Below are positions 50,406 through 62,027 of a DNA stretch of 64,000 nt, piece after piece. Each line of letters opens with the position of its first letter. Positions within the stretch are counted from its first letter, which is position 1. The DNA is from Cardiocondyla obscurior (taxonomy: Eukaryota; Arthropoda; Insecta; Hymenoptera; Formicidae), in the NCBI RefSeq assembly GCF_019399895.1, contig NC_091864.1, forward strand, positions 7,046,001-7,110,000, read 5' to 3'. The notes under the pieces were generated by a model. It was given only the letters and a program-made list of their open reading frames with translations. It did no database searches and was not told the DNA's origin. The position numbers were made by a program, and so were the translations under genes.

Positions 50406-52077
50406 TGCGCCTCTCGTGACACGTTCTCCTTTTGGTTAGATTTTCACGTTTGCGTTTCCCTCACGTCTTCCAATCGATTGCGGTCCCGTGACAATCGACG
50501 GATGAAAAAAAGAAATAAAATACACACACGCGGGGGAGGAAGGAAACGGGGAAAATCTCACGGTCTGTAGGCGCGCGCGAAACCCTTTCAGATGTGACGG
50601 CGACGATAATCCCTCGTTTCCAGGTCGGGCCAAACCTCACACACAAAACCGATCTTTCTTTTTCTTTTTTTCCCTTTTTCTTTTTTTTTTCTTTTTCTTC
50701 CACACCGCAGCCAGCACAGTGCACCGCAATATTTGCACGTTCCTTCGTTCTTCTATCACAATCACGGTCCAACCGCCAACCAACCGACCGAACGACCGAC
50801 CGACCGACCGAACGAACGACCGACCGACCGACCGACCGTCCGTCCGTCCGTCTGTCTACGGCACCAGTCACCAACCACCACCACCGTACACGCTCGCCTA
50901 GCTCGTTCGCTCGCTCGCTCGCTCGCTCGCTCTACGCCGACACGCACTGCCTCCTTCCGCACGTTCGCGCTGCTTTCCGACTTGCCCTTGCTTGTCGCTC
51001 GTCTTTCGCTCTCTCGCTCCTCCACCTTCTCTTCGATCCCCTCTCTCTCCTCTCGGCGAGTGGGAGCGAGAAGAGCGAGAACGAGGTACAGGCAAGAGAG
51101 AGAGGAAGTGAGAGAAAAACTAAAGGAGAAGATAATGTGCACGGGTATGCGTGTGGAAGGCCGTGTTACGGTGCATATATACGGGCGCGCGCGCCGCTGA
51201 TGCACGCATCCACCAATCCTATAAATTTGTTGAATACATGTAGTCACGGTCATTAATGCCTACGCTATGAAGCTGACCGCGTTTCGAGGCACATTCGGAA
51301 CGCGTGCAACCTTCTAACTACTCGTGCCTCATGACTGTTAGGATGGATTCATAATATTCGATCTGATTTTTTTAATATCGTTGCCACGAGATCGAAAACC
51401 AGTTTTGGATCGGAAATGCATAATAAAATTGAAAGAAAAGTTATAATTAGGATAGTTTGAACAGTCGAAAAATTAAATTAATTAAGCTTAACCTAATTTA
51501 ATCTGAAAACTTACTCGTGGAAACGGGATAACTTTGGACAGGATTTTTTAAATATTGCCGACGATCTAACATGAATTTTAAAGAAATTAAATCTTTTCCG
51601 CCGTGCAATTAATGAGTTTTTTTCTCGATGGCGTTAAATATGTATTATAATATATAATAAACAAAAAAAATTACATATTCAATGTTTTTATATGTCATAA
51701 AATATTTTACAAATATGTTGTTGGTATAACGCAATAAGAAATTAAAAAAATAAAAAAGCAGCATTAGATTGTACAGCAATAAGTCTCTCATTAATTTTTG
51801 TATAAATTAAATACAATTTTGTTTCCGTAATTTGTATACTGTTCGGTACATCATTTTGAATTTAAATATTACAATTATAAATAATTACAAATACTATTAT
51901 TAGAGATCATTGAAAAATAACACTGAATGCACTAAGTATATTAAAAAAAAGTTCTTTAATTTGATGATAAAAGATATTCAGAATCAATATCAATATCAAA
52001 TTTTATACAAATGTAATACAACTTTCACGCCATTTCTATTTTATTTGAATATAAGCAATACAAAAGAATTTATGAAT
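50406..52077. other. 5' flank of Pur-alpha and spacer to snf
   Basis: 50406-51260 is GC/pyrimidine-rich with CCGA tetranucleotides (50779-50852) and GCTC repeats (50903-50932), fitting the promoter/5' UTR of Pur-alpha. 51270-52077 is AT-rich with no coding evidence. Overlapping open frames of up to 220 codons at 50.46-51.26 kb are products of the simple repeats. Confidence 0.55.
50779..50852. repeat. (CCGA)n/(CCGT)n tetranucleotide repeat
   Basis: About 18 near-perfect tetranucleotide units in the Pur-alpha 5' flank, with CCGA changing to CCGT at the end. Confidence 0.93.
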
Positions 52078-52847
52078 CTATTTCTTAGCAAATGATATTT
52101 TCATCGCATGCGACGGCGTAATTTTAAAACCTTGAAGCGCGTCCTTCGCCGCCCCAGATTGAACTTCATTCTCAAATTCAACAAACGCGATGTCGTGGCG
52201 ATTAGGTACTAATCGTACTTCTTTGAAGCCAGGGAATTGGTTAAACAGCATCGACAACATCATTTCACTTGTCTCATCCGGTAAATTTGTTAAGAATAAT
52301 ATCTGATTAGGTGGCTGTTCGGGAACGGCTGTGTTAACAAGTCCTGGATGTTGAGGTACACTCGCGTGGTAACCAATTTGTTGTGAATGTTTGGCTTGCT
52401 CTTTCGCACGTTTTTTCGCACGTTTGGCTTCTTCATCTGCCACTGGAATAACCCGTTTTGGTTTCTTTGGACGCTCGGCAAAGGTACCTTTCATTTTAGC
52501 AATGATATCGCTGTCGGTTTTAGCATATTGTATTCTCTACAAAACCAAAAGAATTAAGAAAAAAAAATTATTCTTATAACTGCATATGCATACAGATAAA
52601 AAATTCTTACCATTGGTTTGTCGTAAAATGGGAATCCTTGCATTGATCTCAAAGCATTTGTGGCACTTGCTATTTCTTTAAAAATAACGAATGCCTGCCC
52701 ACGCATCTTCAATGTTTTTAAAGCCACGATATCCAAAATTTGGCCAAATTGAGAAAAAATAGCATACAGTGACTTCTTCAATTCTTCCTTCTTGATCTTT
52801 TCATTTAAATTATTGATGTAAATGGTATTGTTCGGGCGAATATCCAT
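52078..52847 (-). CDS. snf: U1A/U2B'' spliceosomal protein SNF
   Basis: Two exons, 52847-52611 and 52536-52078, give 231 aa. RRM1 occupies about residues 5-90, with RNP2 (IYINNLNE) and RNP1 (RGQAFVIF) and the basic KIKKEELKK and LKTLKMRGQ loops that contact U1/U2 stem-loops. A Lys-rich linker follows (about 100-130, KRAKKRAKEQAKHSQQ). RRM2 is at about 155-231, with ILFLTNLPDE and DIAFVEFENE. Insects use this single protein for both U1A and U2B'' roles in U1 and U2 snRNPs (family knowledge). The single intron splits RRM1 after the PFYDKPM strand. The gene starts divergently from ADO. Confidence 0.95.
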
Positions 52848-53698
52848 GTTTATTATTTCTTTTTAATTAATGCCGGATTTAACTTCTGCAAATGAAAATA
52901 ACGTGAGATAAAACTTAAATATTTTTCGTACAGGTTCGTATATGTGCCAACTGTTAAATTACAATATGTTGCTAATGTAATAAATATAAGGAATCTTACA
53001 TGTTTAAATATTTATATTAACTTTGTAAGGGAAAAATTTAACGAAATTACATGCGCTAGGTTATATTAACCCTACGAATCAAGTGTCTACTGTTGTCTAC
53101 TGAACATCGATCACCGCGATGTATGCGGAGTATTGAAACGTAACTGTATGCTTGTTTTTTCGGAGCATCGCTCAATCGTGTCCACTGTGAAAATGAACCC
53201 CAAGTAATATAGAAAAAGACGAAAGACTAGGTTGCGTTTGCGCAAATGGTCACGGAACGTGAACAGATGGTTACACATCATGTTCGTATGTCAATATGAC
53301 GGGTTTCCTAACCGGAGTAGTTGTCAATTCAACAAATAATATATCACTACGCAGGGTAGAGCGACGTTTATTTCCACTTGATTCTTTTGTCTCGTGCAGA
53401 AACACGTCGAGTAAGCATAATTAAAAAATTGGTGGCGTGGACACTAAGCTAAATAATTACTGTGGGTAAAAAGCTTTTATGTTATTAAACATTAAACATT
53501 AAAATGCTTTATGACGTATCTTCGGTTTGTAAAATTATTACAAACAAATGGATATGTTAATATATTTCTTAGTCGTTGCGATAGATTCTAACGTCTTTTT
53601 CTTTTTTTTTTTAGGTACATATGTTTATATATAATTATTTTACATCATTGCTTGTCGATTAAAAATTAAAGAAAAGTAGTATTTTAAAATACATAGTT
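52848..53698. promoter_or_regulatory. Divergent snf/ADO intergenic region
   Basis: 851 bp between two outward-facing starts, with no coding evidence. It presumably holds the 5' UTRs and promoters of both genes. Confidence 0.45.
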
Positions 53699-54477
53699 AT
53701 GGCATCAGCAATCGAAATATTGGGAAAGCAAGCAATGAAAACGTTTAGCGACTACTGGCGTGGTCCAAAAAATTTAGAAAAATTGTTAAGTCTGATTAAT
53801 AAAATAACGGCTGAAGATGTAAAACTTGATAAAACTGTCTTAGATTACGTTAGTAGGCAGCCTGCTCCCATGTGTGTGATAGACATATTTGAGAACAAAG
53901 ATATAACGATCACAGTTTTCATATTGAAACATGGAGTCAAGATGCCTATGCATGATCATCCTGGGATGCATGGTGTATTAAAAGTATGTATATATATACG
54001 TAATACATAATTGATATAGTATAATATGTATATAAAATATATTTGAATCAAAACGCATTATTAATCGTGATACAGGTGATCAGCGGTATGGTAGAATTAA
54101 ACAGCTACAGTTTAAAGACAAAGAATCATGTAATTAAGCCGAAAGAAGAAATTGCCGCAGTTAGGCATCGACCTGTCTATCTTGATAGCAACTCTCCTGC
54201 TTGTACCTTCACGCCAGCTGAAAAAAATCTTCACGAAATTTTGAGCGTAGAAGGCCCCGCGGCTTTTTTAGACATACTAAGTCCACCTTATGACGTCGAC
54301 AAGTTCGGCAATGGATCGAGACCTTGTACTTATTTCAAGACTGTAAAAAGTAAATTGTGTTCAGAATTGGCAGACATAATCGAGGAAGTTCAATTATCAG
54401 TTACCGAAAATTTTCCAGATTTTTATTCCTCGAGTTTAGAATACATGGGACCTTCATTGAAAAATTACTGTGATTAA
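53699..54477 (+). CDS. Ado: Cysteamine/N-terminal cysteine dioxygenase (ADO)
   Basis: Exons 53699-53983 and 54076-54477 give 228 aa, shorter than the human 270. This is a cupin-fold non-haem iron thiol dioxygenase. The iron ligands are visible as H85 and H87 in MPMHDHPGMHGVLK and H148 in AEKNLHEI, the three-His set known for the family. Other family segments are VISGMVELNSYS, SPPYDVD, and RPCTYFK near the C-terminus. The enzyme oxidises cysteamine to hypotaurine and N-terminal Cys of proteins to sulfinate, an oxygen-sensing degradation signal (family knowledge). Exon 1 ends right after the metal site. No duplicate was seen in the window. Confidence 0.93.
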
Positions 54478-54979
54478 GATAATTCTTTTTATTTCATAAA
54501 TTGTAAATTTTGTATGTGTATAATTTTATTGAATATTTTCATAATTTTAATAATTATATCGTAGGATTTTATGATTATTAGATATAATCAAATGTTAATT
54601 TTGTGAATGTATGATGTTATTATTTTATAAATTTAGTTCCAAACGTTAGATCAGTTTTATAGTTAATTACATGTCAGTTAAATGTTGAATATGTATCCTG
54701 TTCTGTCTATAAAAAATTGGTATAATGCTTAAATTAGCTAAATTTCGATTTTATTATTGCCGCTTGGAACCAACGCTGATTGGTTCTTTCGTTTGAGGCG
54801 ATAGAAAACCCTAGCGCGCCGATCAATCACAGCGCTCCATCAATCGCTGATCGTGAGTTGGTAACGGACTCGTGCTACTGCGTACTACTAGAGGACACGG
54901 TGAGCACGCGGTTCGAGTTCGAACGAAAATGTCAGGCATCCGTGCGTCGGAGCCCGTTTCTCGTGTCGAATTCGAGGAT
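54478..54979. other. ADO 3' flank
   Basis: AT-rich to about 54760, then abruptly GC-richer where the third exon-like module begins. No independent gene is visible. Confidence 0.5.
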
Positions 54980-55490
54980 TTGAGACGGTTGGGAGTGTCG
55001 TGGACTATCTCGCGAGTGTCCAGTGCGCGGAAGGATGGCTCGTTACGTCTCATCTGAAAGGAGGAGCAGGCTCAGGAAGGGCATTGTGCATCGGCGGAGC
55101 AACTTCTAGGTGAGAGTAAATTCTTTTTTAAAATTAGTCATTTTATTAATTTTGAAAAATTTTTTTTTATTAAAGAATTAAATACATATGCGTATTTTTT
55201 TTGTTTAAACATTAACTGTTTTCAGCACGTCTACATTAATGTTTAATTTATGTTACAGTCACCGGCAGAATTCTCCAACTCCGCTGTAGATTGGTAAGTC
55301 ACACGATTTTTTTCCGTAGTTTGTAATTGAGTCTCTCGAACCCATAAGACGTCGTCGATTATAGATTACTCAATGATTACATTATCATCATATAAAAATT
55401 ATTATAATTAATTAATGTTTCCAATTATAATGACGTGCACGAATTGGGACCTTTTAAAATAACGCACGCGAAGCGTGATCATGATTTGTT
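54980..55490 (+). repeat. Exon-like repeat module, copy 3 (degraded)
   Basis: It shares GTGTCGTGGACTAT and GCATCGGCGGAGCAACTTCT with copies 1 and 2. It has a donor after 55109 (GTGAGAG), an acceptor before 55259 (TTATGTTACAG) and a donor after 55293 (GTAAGT). The frame reads EEQAQEGHCASAEQLL and continues across the splice as RILQLR, as in copy 1. Upstream it is broken by a one-base shift and an in-frame TGA. It lies about 500 bp past the ADO stop codon in the same orientation. Similarity to copy 2 extends past the last donor, interrupted by an AT-rich insertion around 55335-55440. Confidence 0.6.
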
Positions 55491-56611
55491 CTAGTGTATA
55501 TAAATATAATAGCAATACTTTTATTGTTCTATGACAGGTGTACTAAAAATTACTATACATCTACTGAGAACTACATTGAAAGCTATATTTCAATGAATAA
55601 AATATCCAATGTTAATATATTACGTATAGGTTTCGATGAAATTAAAATAAAATTAGTATGTGATTGACAGAATCATTAAATAGGTATAATGATCATGTTA
55701 CTTGAAACACTTTTCCTTATCATTACAATTTTAAATAATAAATACATGTGTAATTTTGAATATAAATTCTAGCACCATTGCGAAATAAAATGTACAATGT
55801 AAAACAAATTAAAGTTGCCAAGACATTGTAATTTTTTTAATATAAATTATCATGAGTCTTATATTTACTACACAGATTATTTTATGATAGCATTTACATG
55901 TGAGATTAGATTACAAAATATAATTCATAAATCTTAATTCTAATGTACCATTTTATGTATAGATACATATATATACATATATGTATGTGTACATAATATA
56001 TATATATGTATGCACATATATAATATATATATTCATACATATATAAGTTTTCATTATTCTATAGACGCATCTAGAGTCACTGTAAATAGTTGTACGTAAC
56101 AAACACATGTCATAATAACCTGTTACGTTAATTTCTTTCTCTGTGATAGTACTTTTTTATTTTAATGTTACTATAAAATTCAAAAATAATTATATTATTG
56201 CTACTTTATTTGAAGTTAGAAAACTCTAACGTAAAGAATTGTGTAATTATTCTCGTTTTCACTTTTTATCATACAAGGAAGAGGATTGTAGAAATTACCC
56301 GTATAATATAATAATTAAAAAGCATTATTCCTTTAAATGTTAATTTAAAGGAGATGTCACTCTTACATCGTTAATACCTTTTTCGCCCTTTGAAAAACAC
56401 AATTTTAAATCAATCATTACCCTTGCTCTATTATTAATTTTTATATGCTTATGTACAACTATATTTTTATTCCACATTTTTGTACTACGATCACGGATAT
56501 ATATGGAATTAAAAAAATGTTGTTTATGAGATCCTTTAATGTATAAACAACATTTATAGAGCATTGTTTAAAAATGTGTCCACACTAATTGATGAATATA
56601 TTCGTTGGTAT
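55491..56611. other. AT-rich spacer
   Basis: No coding evidence. TATA/CATA simple sequence is present at 55960-56045. The right part is probably the 3' UTR of the MARCH5 gene. Confidence 0.5.
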
Positions 56612-58363
56612 TTAACTTCGATCACTCTCAGAGTCTTGTTGCCTTTTGTATAGTGCTACATTACTTTCTGTATAGTCCATTACACGACGCTGACATTGCC
56701 TCTTGTATTGTTGCTGCTTATGATAAATTTTAAACGCACCCTTTATTGTTATAAAAGCTGCACCACCCTGCAAATATAAAAAAAGGGAAAAATTTATATA
56801 TATACTTACGAATAATAATATATATTCATAGTAGTATTTTTTAACATAAAAAATCAATCTATACCAATAATGTTCTTTGAAAATTCGAACTTATGCTTTC
56901 GAAAAATATCCTTCCGCAAAGACTAGCGATAGTTGGTAATAAAAGTGCGCCACAAAGAACACGCGTCGCAGATACCGGATCATTCATCGGTGGTATGTCT
57001 TCAGATTGTATGCTTGTGTCTTCGTCGGCGTAACTATAATAATTATATTTTGAAAGTATATTATTTTAATCGTATTAAACTTATTATTTAAATCGAATTT
57101 AAATTATTATTTAAATACGATTTAAATAATAATTTTATTCAATACATATTAATTTATTTGTTAACAATAATAATCTGCACAAACCTGCTCGGTAGAAAGT
57201 GCCTTAAAATAGGAACTTTGGATGCATGTCGTCTTAAAAAATTAAGAGCTTGGTCTTCCCAACGAAGCATTTTTCCCAAAACCAACATAATTGGAATAGT
57301 TGGTAGGCCAACTAGTAGGACTAAAGGATCGGTCTGTTCCATCATTGTAAGACCGTCCTTATGACCTACTACTTGCATAACAGTAACTGCACCGTAAGTT
57401 ACAGCTGTCCAATATATAGAACCAACTACTATACCAGCAGCGATAAAGGGGCAAACTCGAAAGATAACTGCATCAATTGTATCGAGTACTACCACTAATG
57501 GACCTATAATTGATTTACATATATATCACACGCGTGCCGTGTGCGATTACGATAAATTGTAATATATTTGAATAATAATATATAATAATATAATTAAAAT
57601 TTTTTAGAAATACGTCGCATATTTACCCATGTTTGGATAAACTATAATATATTCTGTATTACATTGTGGGCATGCCACAGCATGGCCAGCATGACCTTTT
57701 TGCTTCTCATCAACCCATCTTTGTATACAACCTTGATGAACCCATTTTGTAGTCCCTCGACAATGACATGGCTTAACCCATGCTGCAGTTGCGTCATCTT
57801 CATCAGTTGCAAAGCATACCCAACAATATCGCCTGCTGAATTAAAAATACATTATATATTAATAAAAGAAATGCCAAACAATACTCATAATGACCATGTG
57901 AAATCCATCCTTTATATGTTTATGCAATCAACATAAACTTACTCTTCTTCTGGTGTCAATGATGGCACACTAGATGTAATTTGGTTTGGGGAAGATGCCC
58001 CATCAGTGATATCAACAGATAAATCATGATCTGTTATATCATCCCAAGCATTTTGAGAACTATCTGCTTCTAGTGATCCTATTTGTGCTGTGGCTTGAGA
58101 ATCAGATGCTTCTGTGATAAAAAAATTAAATAATTTACATATTACTCTACAAATTAATATAATATTTATATTAATATATACACACCATTGTTAGAATCTG
58201 AAGCTTGCCTATCAGATCTTAAATTTGTGCTAAGTCTTCTCAGAGCTTCTTCTATGCTCGGAAGACGTCGAATGTTGGCTCTTGTTATACCTGACTCGAT
58301 TCGCACAATCCTTCCACTGCTATCAAGTCCGTAAGAAATATGCGACATACTGTCGTCTGACAT
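56612..58363 (-). CDS. Marchf5: MARCH5-type mitochondrial RING-CH ubiquitin ligase
   Basis: Exons 58363-58186, 58111-57943, 57832-57627 (or 57835), 57503-57185, 57033-56865 and 56767-56612 give 398-399 aa. The acceptor of exon 3 is CAGCAG, so one codon is optional. The RING-CH finger at about 119-180 has CWVC, CHC, HQGC and CPQC in C4HC3 order. Hydrophobic segments follow: LVVVLDTIDAVIFRV, FIAAGIVVGSIYWTAV, PLVLLVGLPTIPIMLVLG, VLCGALLLPTIASLCG, and possibly GGAAFITIKGAF. Family members sit in the mitochondrial outer membrane and control fission factors and MAVS/mitofusin turnover (established for vertebrates). The human protein has 278 aa and begins just before the RING; here about 115 acidic, Ser-rich residues precede it. 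Confidence 0.93.
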
Positions 58364-60114
58364 TGTGCCTCAATGTAGAAAGAAAAGACTCACAAATTCT
58401 CCATCATCCTTAAAAACAAAACAAGACTGAGTTATCACTCCGAGCGAGTCACTTTTTTAAACGCGTCGAGCGTTTTCAAACTACACGATGTTTAATGAGT
58501 TGACATTTTTTTTTAGCAAATCATCCTTTTTATTAATATCAATATTTGAACGTGAAAAGGTTATAATTGGTTGCAGAGAATTCTGTCAGACGAGCTCTCT
58601 CACGATTCCGTTACGCGAACAGCATAAATATTGTGCTGTGATTTTTGTTGCGACATTTTTTTTGCCATTGCGTAATGGTAAGCTTACACGACAGTTAAAA
58701 AATTTTATTCACCGCTATCGACCTTCGTACTTCATTTCACTGATATTATGCGGTGCGGTGCAAGGCAGGGCGATGCTCGAAAAGTATAAAGGTCAAGAGT
58801 TTAGTCGAATTCAAATAATGTGGATATACCGTCTGACAGTTCACTTGTTCTGGCCGACAAAATTGCCATTGTCAAGTAACATGACATACGTAAACGTGCT
58901 AAATCAACCCGTGGCCGTACTCGAGCGCCGAGTGGTCGCACGAGTCCGAGTAAATGTCCAACTTACGAGGCACAAAGTTAAAAATTGTCAGTAATCTCGA
59001 AATCTCGACCGCGTGGCAAAGAAGCTTGGGCATCGATCATGAAAAATTCACGCGGAAATAAGGACGCGTGGACAGGCTCGCTAATTTCGCAAGCCGTTCA
59101 ATCGAACCAGTTCACAACAACAGGTCCGTTTCTATCAGCTGAACTGGCCGCACTGGCTCCGGTGTTCGTCTCTCTTTTTCCAACGCGGCAAAAACGGAGC
59201 GCTCGAGAGGCGATTCGTAAAGGTGCTATTCCATGGCCGAAGTAGAGCCAATTTTCCGTGAGTGTCCCGGTAACCCGGCGAGTAAATCCAAGAAGCCGGG
59301 GCAGGCGACTCCGAAGATTGACTTAATTAATCGGAGGGAACTCAGCCGAGGTAATTTAATTGTCTGGGATTGTGTAAACAAAAAGCATGTGTCACTCAGC
59401 ATCGCGTTGGCGAACTCGGTCCGGTCTTGAAGGTGGAGGCGAGAGGCATCGACCGTTGCCTCGAGTCGCCGCGTAGTTCACGGCGTGGCGCGCGCAATGC
59501 CGTCGAGTGGAGTGTCTGCGCGAGCCGACCGTGTTGACATCTAGGAAGTTTAAGATGTCGGGGAATGTTTTGTGCGACGAGCCGCTGGTATGTTCGCGGA
59601 CGAAATGACTTGCTTGTTGTGGCGCACGTCTGCTAAATTCCGGCCTAAGTTAAATCCCAAGGTGTTGTAAGAGCGCGACGGGGCGCGGTGGGGCCCGCGC
59701 GAGGTTGTCCGGAGCCGTCGTCTGTCGCCGCCGACGCCGACGCCGAGCGGGCGAGAACGGGGCCGAGACGGTAGGCGCCGAGGACCGTGCTGCCAGTATA
59801 TGTGTGCGTGCCCGCGTATCACTGCCAGGACCTGAGGTACCCCGGGGGGTCGCGTATTCTCGCCATTTCTCACCTGGGCGGCCGCACGCAAACCGGCTGA
59901 CGAGTGATTTCATCGCCCACGGGACACGGGGTGGCAGACAAATATATCCGAGTGAAAGAAAGAGAGAAAGAGAGAGAGTGAGAGAGACAGGAAAAGAAAG
60001 GAAGAAAGAAAGAAAAAGAGAGGAGAGAGAGAGAGAAAGAGAAAGCAACAAAGGGAGGGAAAGAGAAAGAAGGCGAACACGTGGTGACGATTGTTGAAAT
60101 TTATCTCGATCGGG
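58364..60114. promoter_or_regulatory. Divergent MARCH5/ZNRF region with ZNRF 5' UTR
   Basis: 1.75 kb between outward-facing starts, CpG-rich from about 58.9 kb on. A 124-nt nearly pure purine tract lies at 59951-60074. Open frames at 58488-58994 and 58985-59245 carry no family motif and no splice support. Confidence 0.5.
59951..60074 (+). repeat. GA/GAAA-rich purine tract
   Basis: GAAAGAA, GAGAGA and AAAGAG repeats with only a few pyrimidines. The tract ends 41 bases before the ZNRF start codon, so it lies in the promoter or the 5' UTR. Confidence 0.9.
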
Positions 60115-62027
60115 ATGGGTGCCAAGGCGAGTACCGTCGCGCAATCCGCTGGCGGCAACGGACAGTCCTCCACCGGGGCCAACGAGACCACAATGCAGGG
60201 CTTCTCCGTGCTCCGCTCTCTGCCCGGCAGCGTGGGTATGCTCCAGCATCAGCACCAGCAAGCGAACCAGTCCCAGAACACGCGGATGTCCGGGGACAGC
60301 AGGCAGCGCGCGCGCTCGCTCAGCTCCGTGCCAGACCTTTCCTCGGCCGAGCAAGCCGGCCTCTCAACCTCGGTTGGGGTCGGCGTCGGCCAGGCCCTCG
60401 GATTGCCCCAGCTCGACTCCGACGACACGGACGAGGAGAGCGGCCGCGTCTACGCCGCGCACAGCTTGCCTTCGCACATTTGGTCCCTCAACGGTAAGCG
60501 AATCTTTCTCTAGTTTGCATGTTTACGTCCGTTTATTTATGAGTCTACGCGACTCCGAAAGCAAATCCTCCCCAGCTTTGCGGATACCTTTCTTTCGTAC
60601 GCGAGTGCATTACATCACGCGTCATCGGTAAAATACGCGTTTCGATATCGTTTCAAGTAAACAAAGTGTCATGGTACCGCTGACACGCAAATCGTAAAGC
60701 AAACACGGCGGTCTTCGTCAAAAAGAACAGTGTTTTGCAGCGACGCGACGGAGTCGTAAAAATACGGTCCGTCGATCAGCTGCTTGTACTGCGGGGCCAG
60801 TCGAGCGAACGGGGGCTTTTTTAGAAGCGTGTCGCCGTGCAATTCCTCGTCGAGGAACGCCCTGAGCGAGGCGTTAATCGGCGGGCCTCTAACCTAATTG
60901 TGGGGCGGCTGACGAGAGTGAGGTTAGGTCGCGCAACCGCGAGAGCTCCGCGGACGGTGTTGGTGCGCGACGATGATTCGCGGGTGAGACAGGGGGCGTT
61001 TGTTTTGACGCGTGTTGCCGGGGTGGTTGGCCCGGTAACCGCGTACCGCAATCGATGACTCTGCCCGAGGACATCGAGCGGGGCCTGGGTAAATTTCGAG
61101 CCGTGCTGTGAGAAATATATATCGCCCACCCGAAAAAACGCGGAAGGAAAGAAAAAAAGGTGTGTCGGCACGCGCGCCGGGATCGCATTCCGTGAGGGAA
61201 GGATGCAGTACCGGGTGCAGAGTGCGGGCCGCGAAACGGCGGGTCATGGCTGAGGTTATGTCGGGGCTAGTATGGGAATTATAGTAAGCTCGTGTCTGAA
61301 CGAGCACGAGGCCGAGGCTGTGGTGCCGGTGGACCGGGTCAGACGAGTTCTTTATGGTATCCGCGCCTTCCATTTCGAAATTGTCTTTGCGCCCATGCCA
61401 TTCTCCGTCACTCTGAATTTTTCTTGTTCTTTGTGTTCAAGGTCTAAAGTGTCCCGTGTGCTCCAAGTTTATTCTGCCGGATGATATTGAGTGTCACCTG
61501 GTCATGTGCCTGACCAAGCCACGGCTCAGTTACAATGGTAAGAGAATTGAGTCACGATAAACTTGCTGCATCACCTTGATAAGTGACAGCCAATTTTTTA
61601 AATATATTTTTCTTTGTTATCAATTAATGCATTGTTGCCTTGAAAGCAATGCTTTGTCAATGATTAAGCAGCTGATGGTGATTAGGATGATGATTAACTT
61701 TGCTTTTGCTTTTTCTCATGATAGAAGATGTCCTGACAGATGGAAAAGGCGAATGCGTTATTTGCTTGGAGGAGTTACAATCTGGAGATCTTATAGCCCG
61801 CTTGCCCTGTCTCTGTATATATCATAAAAAGTATGTGCAACAATGCAAACTGGTTATGCTACTTTTCCAGTTGAGATAATAAAAAATACATCAATAATAA
61901 AGACGTTTGCTTTAAAAAAAATTTAGTTTTAAAGGTATACTAACTATATATATATATTTTTTTTTCTAGCTGTATTGATAAGTGGTTTCAAGTGAATCGT
62001 AGCTGCCCTGAACATCCTGGAGATTGA
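60115..62027 (+). CDS. ZNRF1/2-type zinc and RING finger ubiquitin ligase
   Basis: Exons 60115-60493, 61442-61537, 61725-61830 and 61970-62027 give 212 aa, slightly below vertebrate ZNRF1 (227) and ZNRF2 (242). The start MGAKAST fits N-myristoylation at Gly2, as in the family. The first 125 residues are low-complexity (Gln, Ser and Gly-rich; ARSLSSVPDL is conserved). The zinc finger has C130, C133, H145 and C149 (LKCPVCSKFI...CHLVMC). The RING at about 169-209 reads CVICLEEL, RLPCLCIYHKNCIDKW, and SCPEH, ending three residues before the stop. The family attaches ubiquitin at endosomal, lysosomal or synaptic membranes (vertebrate knowledge). The start is set by the myristoylation motif. Confidence 0.95.

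Noticed and set aside
50461..51256. Several overlapping open frames of up to 220 codons on both strands
   Set aside because: They read tetranucleotide repeats (T-D-R-P, S-V-G-R), so the absence of stops follows from the repeat.
58488..58994. 168-codon plus open frame between MARCH5 and ZNRF
   Set aside because: No motif, and it starts next to the MARCH5 promoter; a chance frame or part of a 5' UTR is more likely.
59650..60354. 234-codon minus frame and 130-codon plus frame around the ZNRF start
   Set aside because: Shadows of the purine tract and of the GC-rich first ZNRF exon; no family match.
60119..60631. 170-codon and 138-codon plus frames over ZNRF exon 1
   Set aside because: Alternative frames of the same exon. 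The MGAKAST frame has the myristoylation start and joins the zinc-finger and RING exons in phase.
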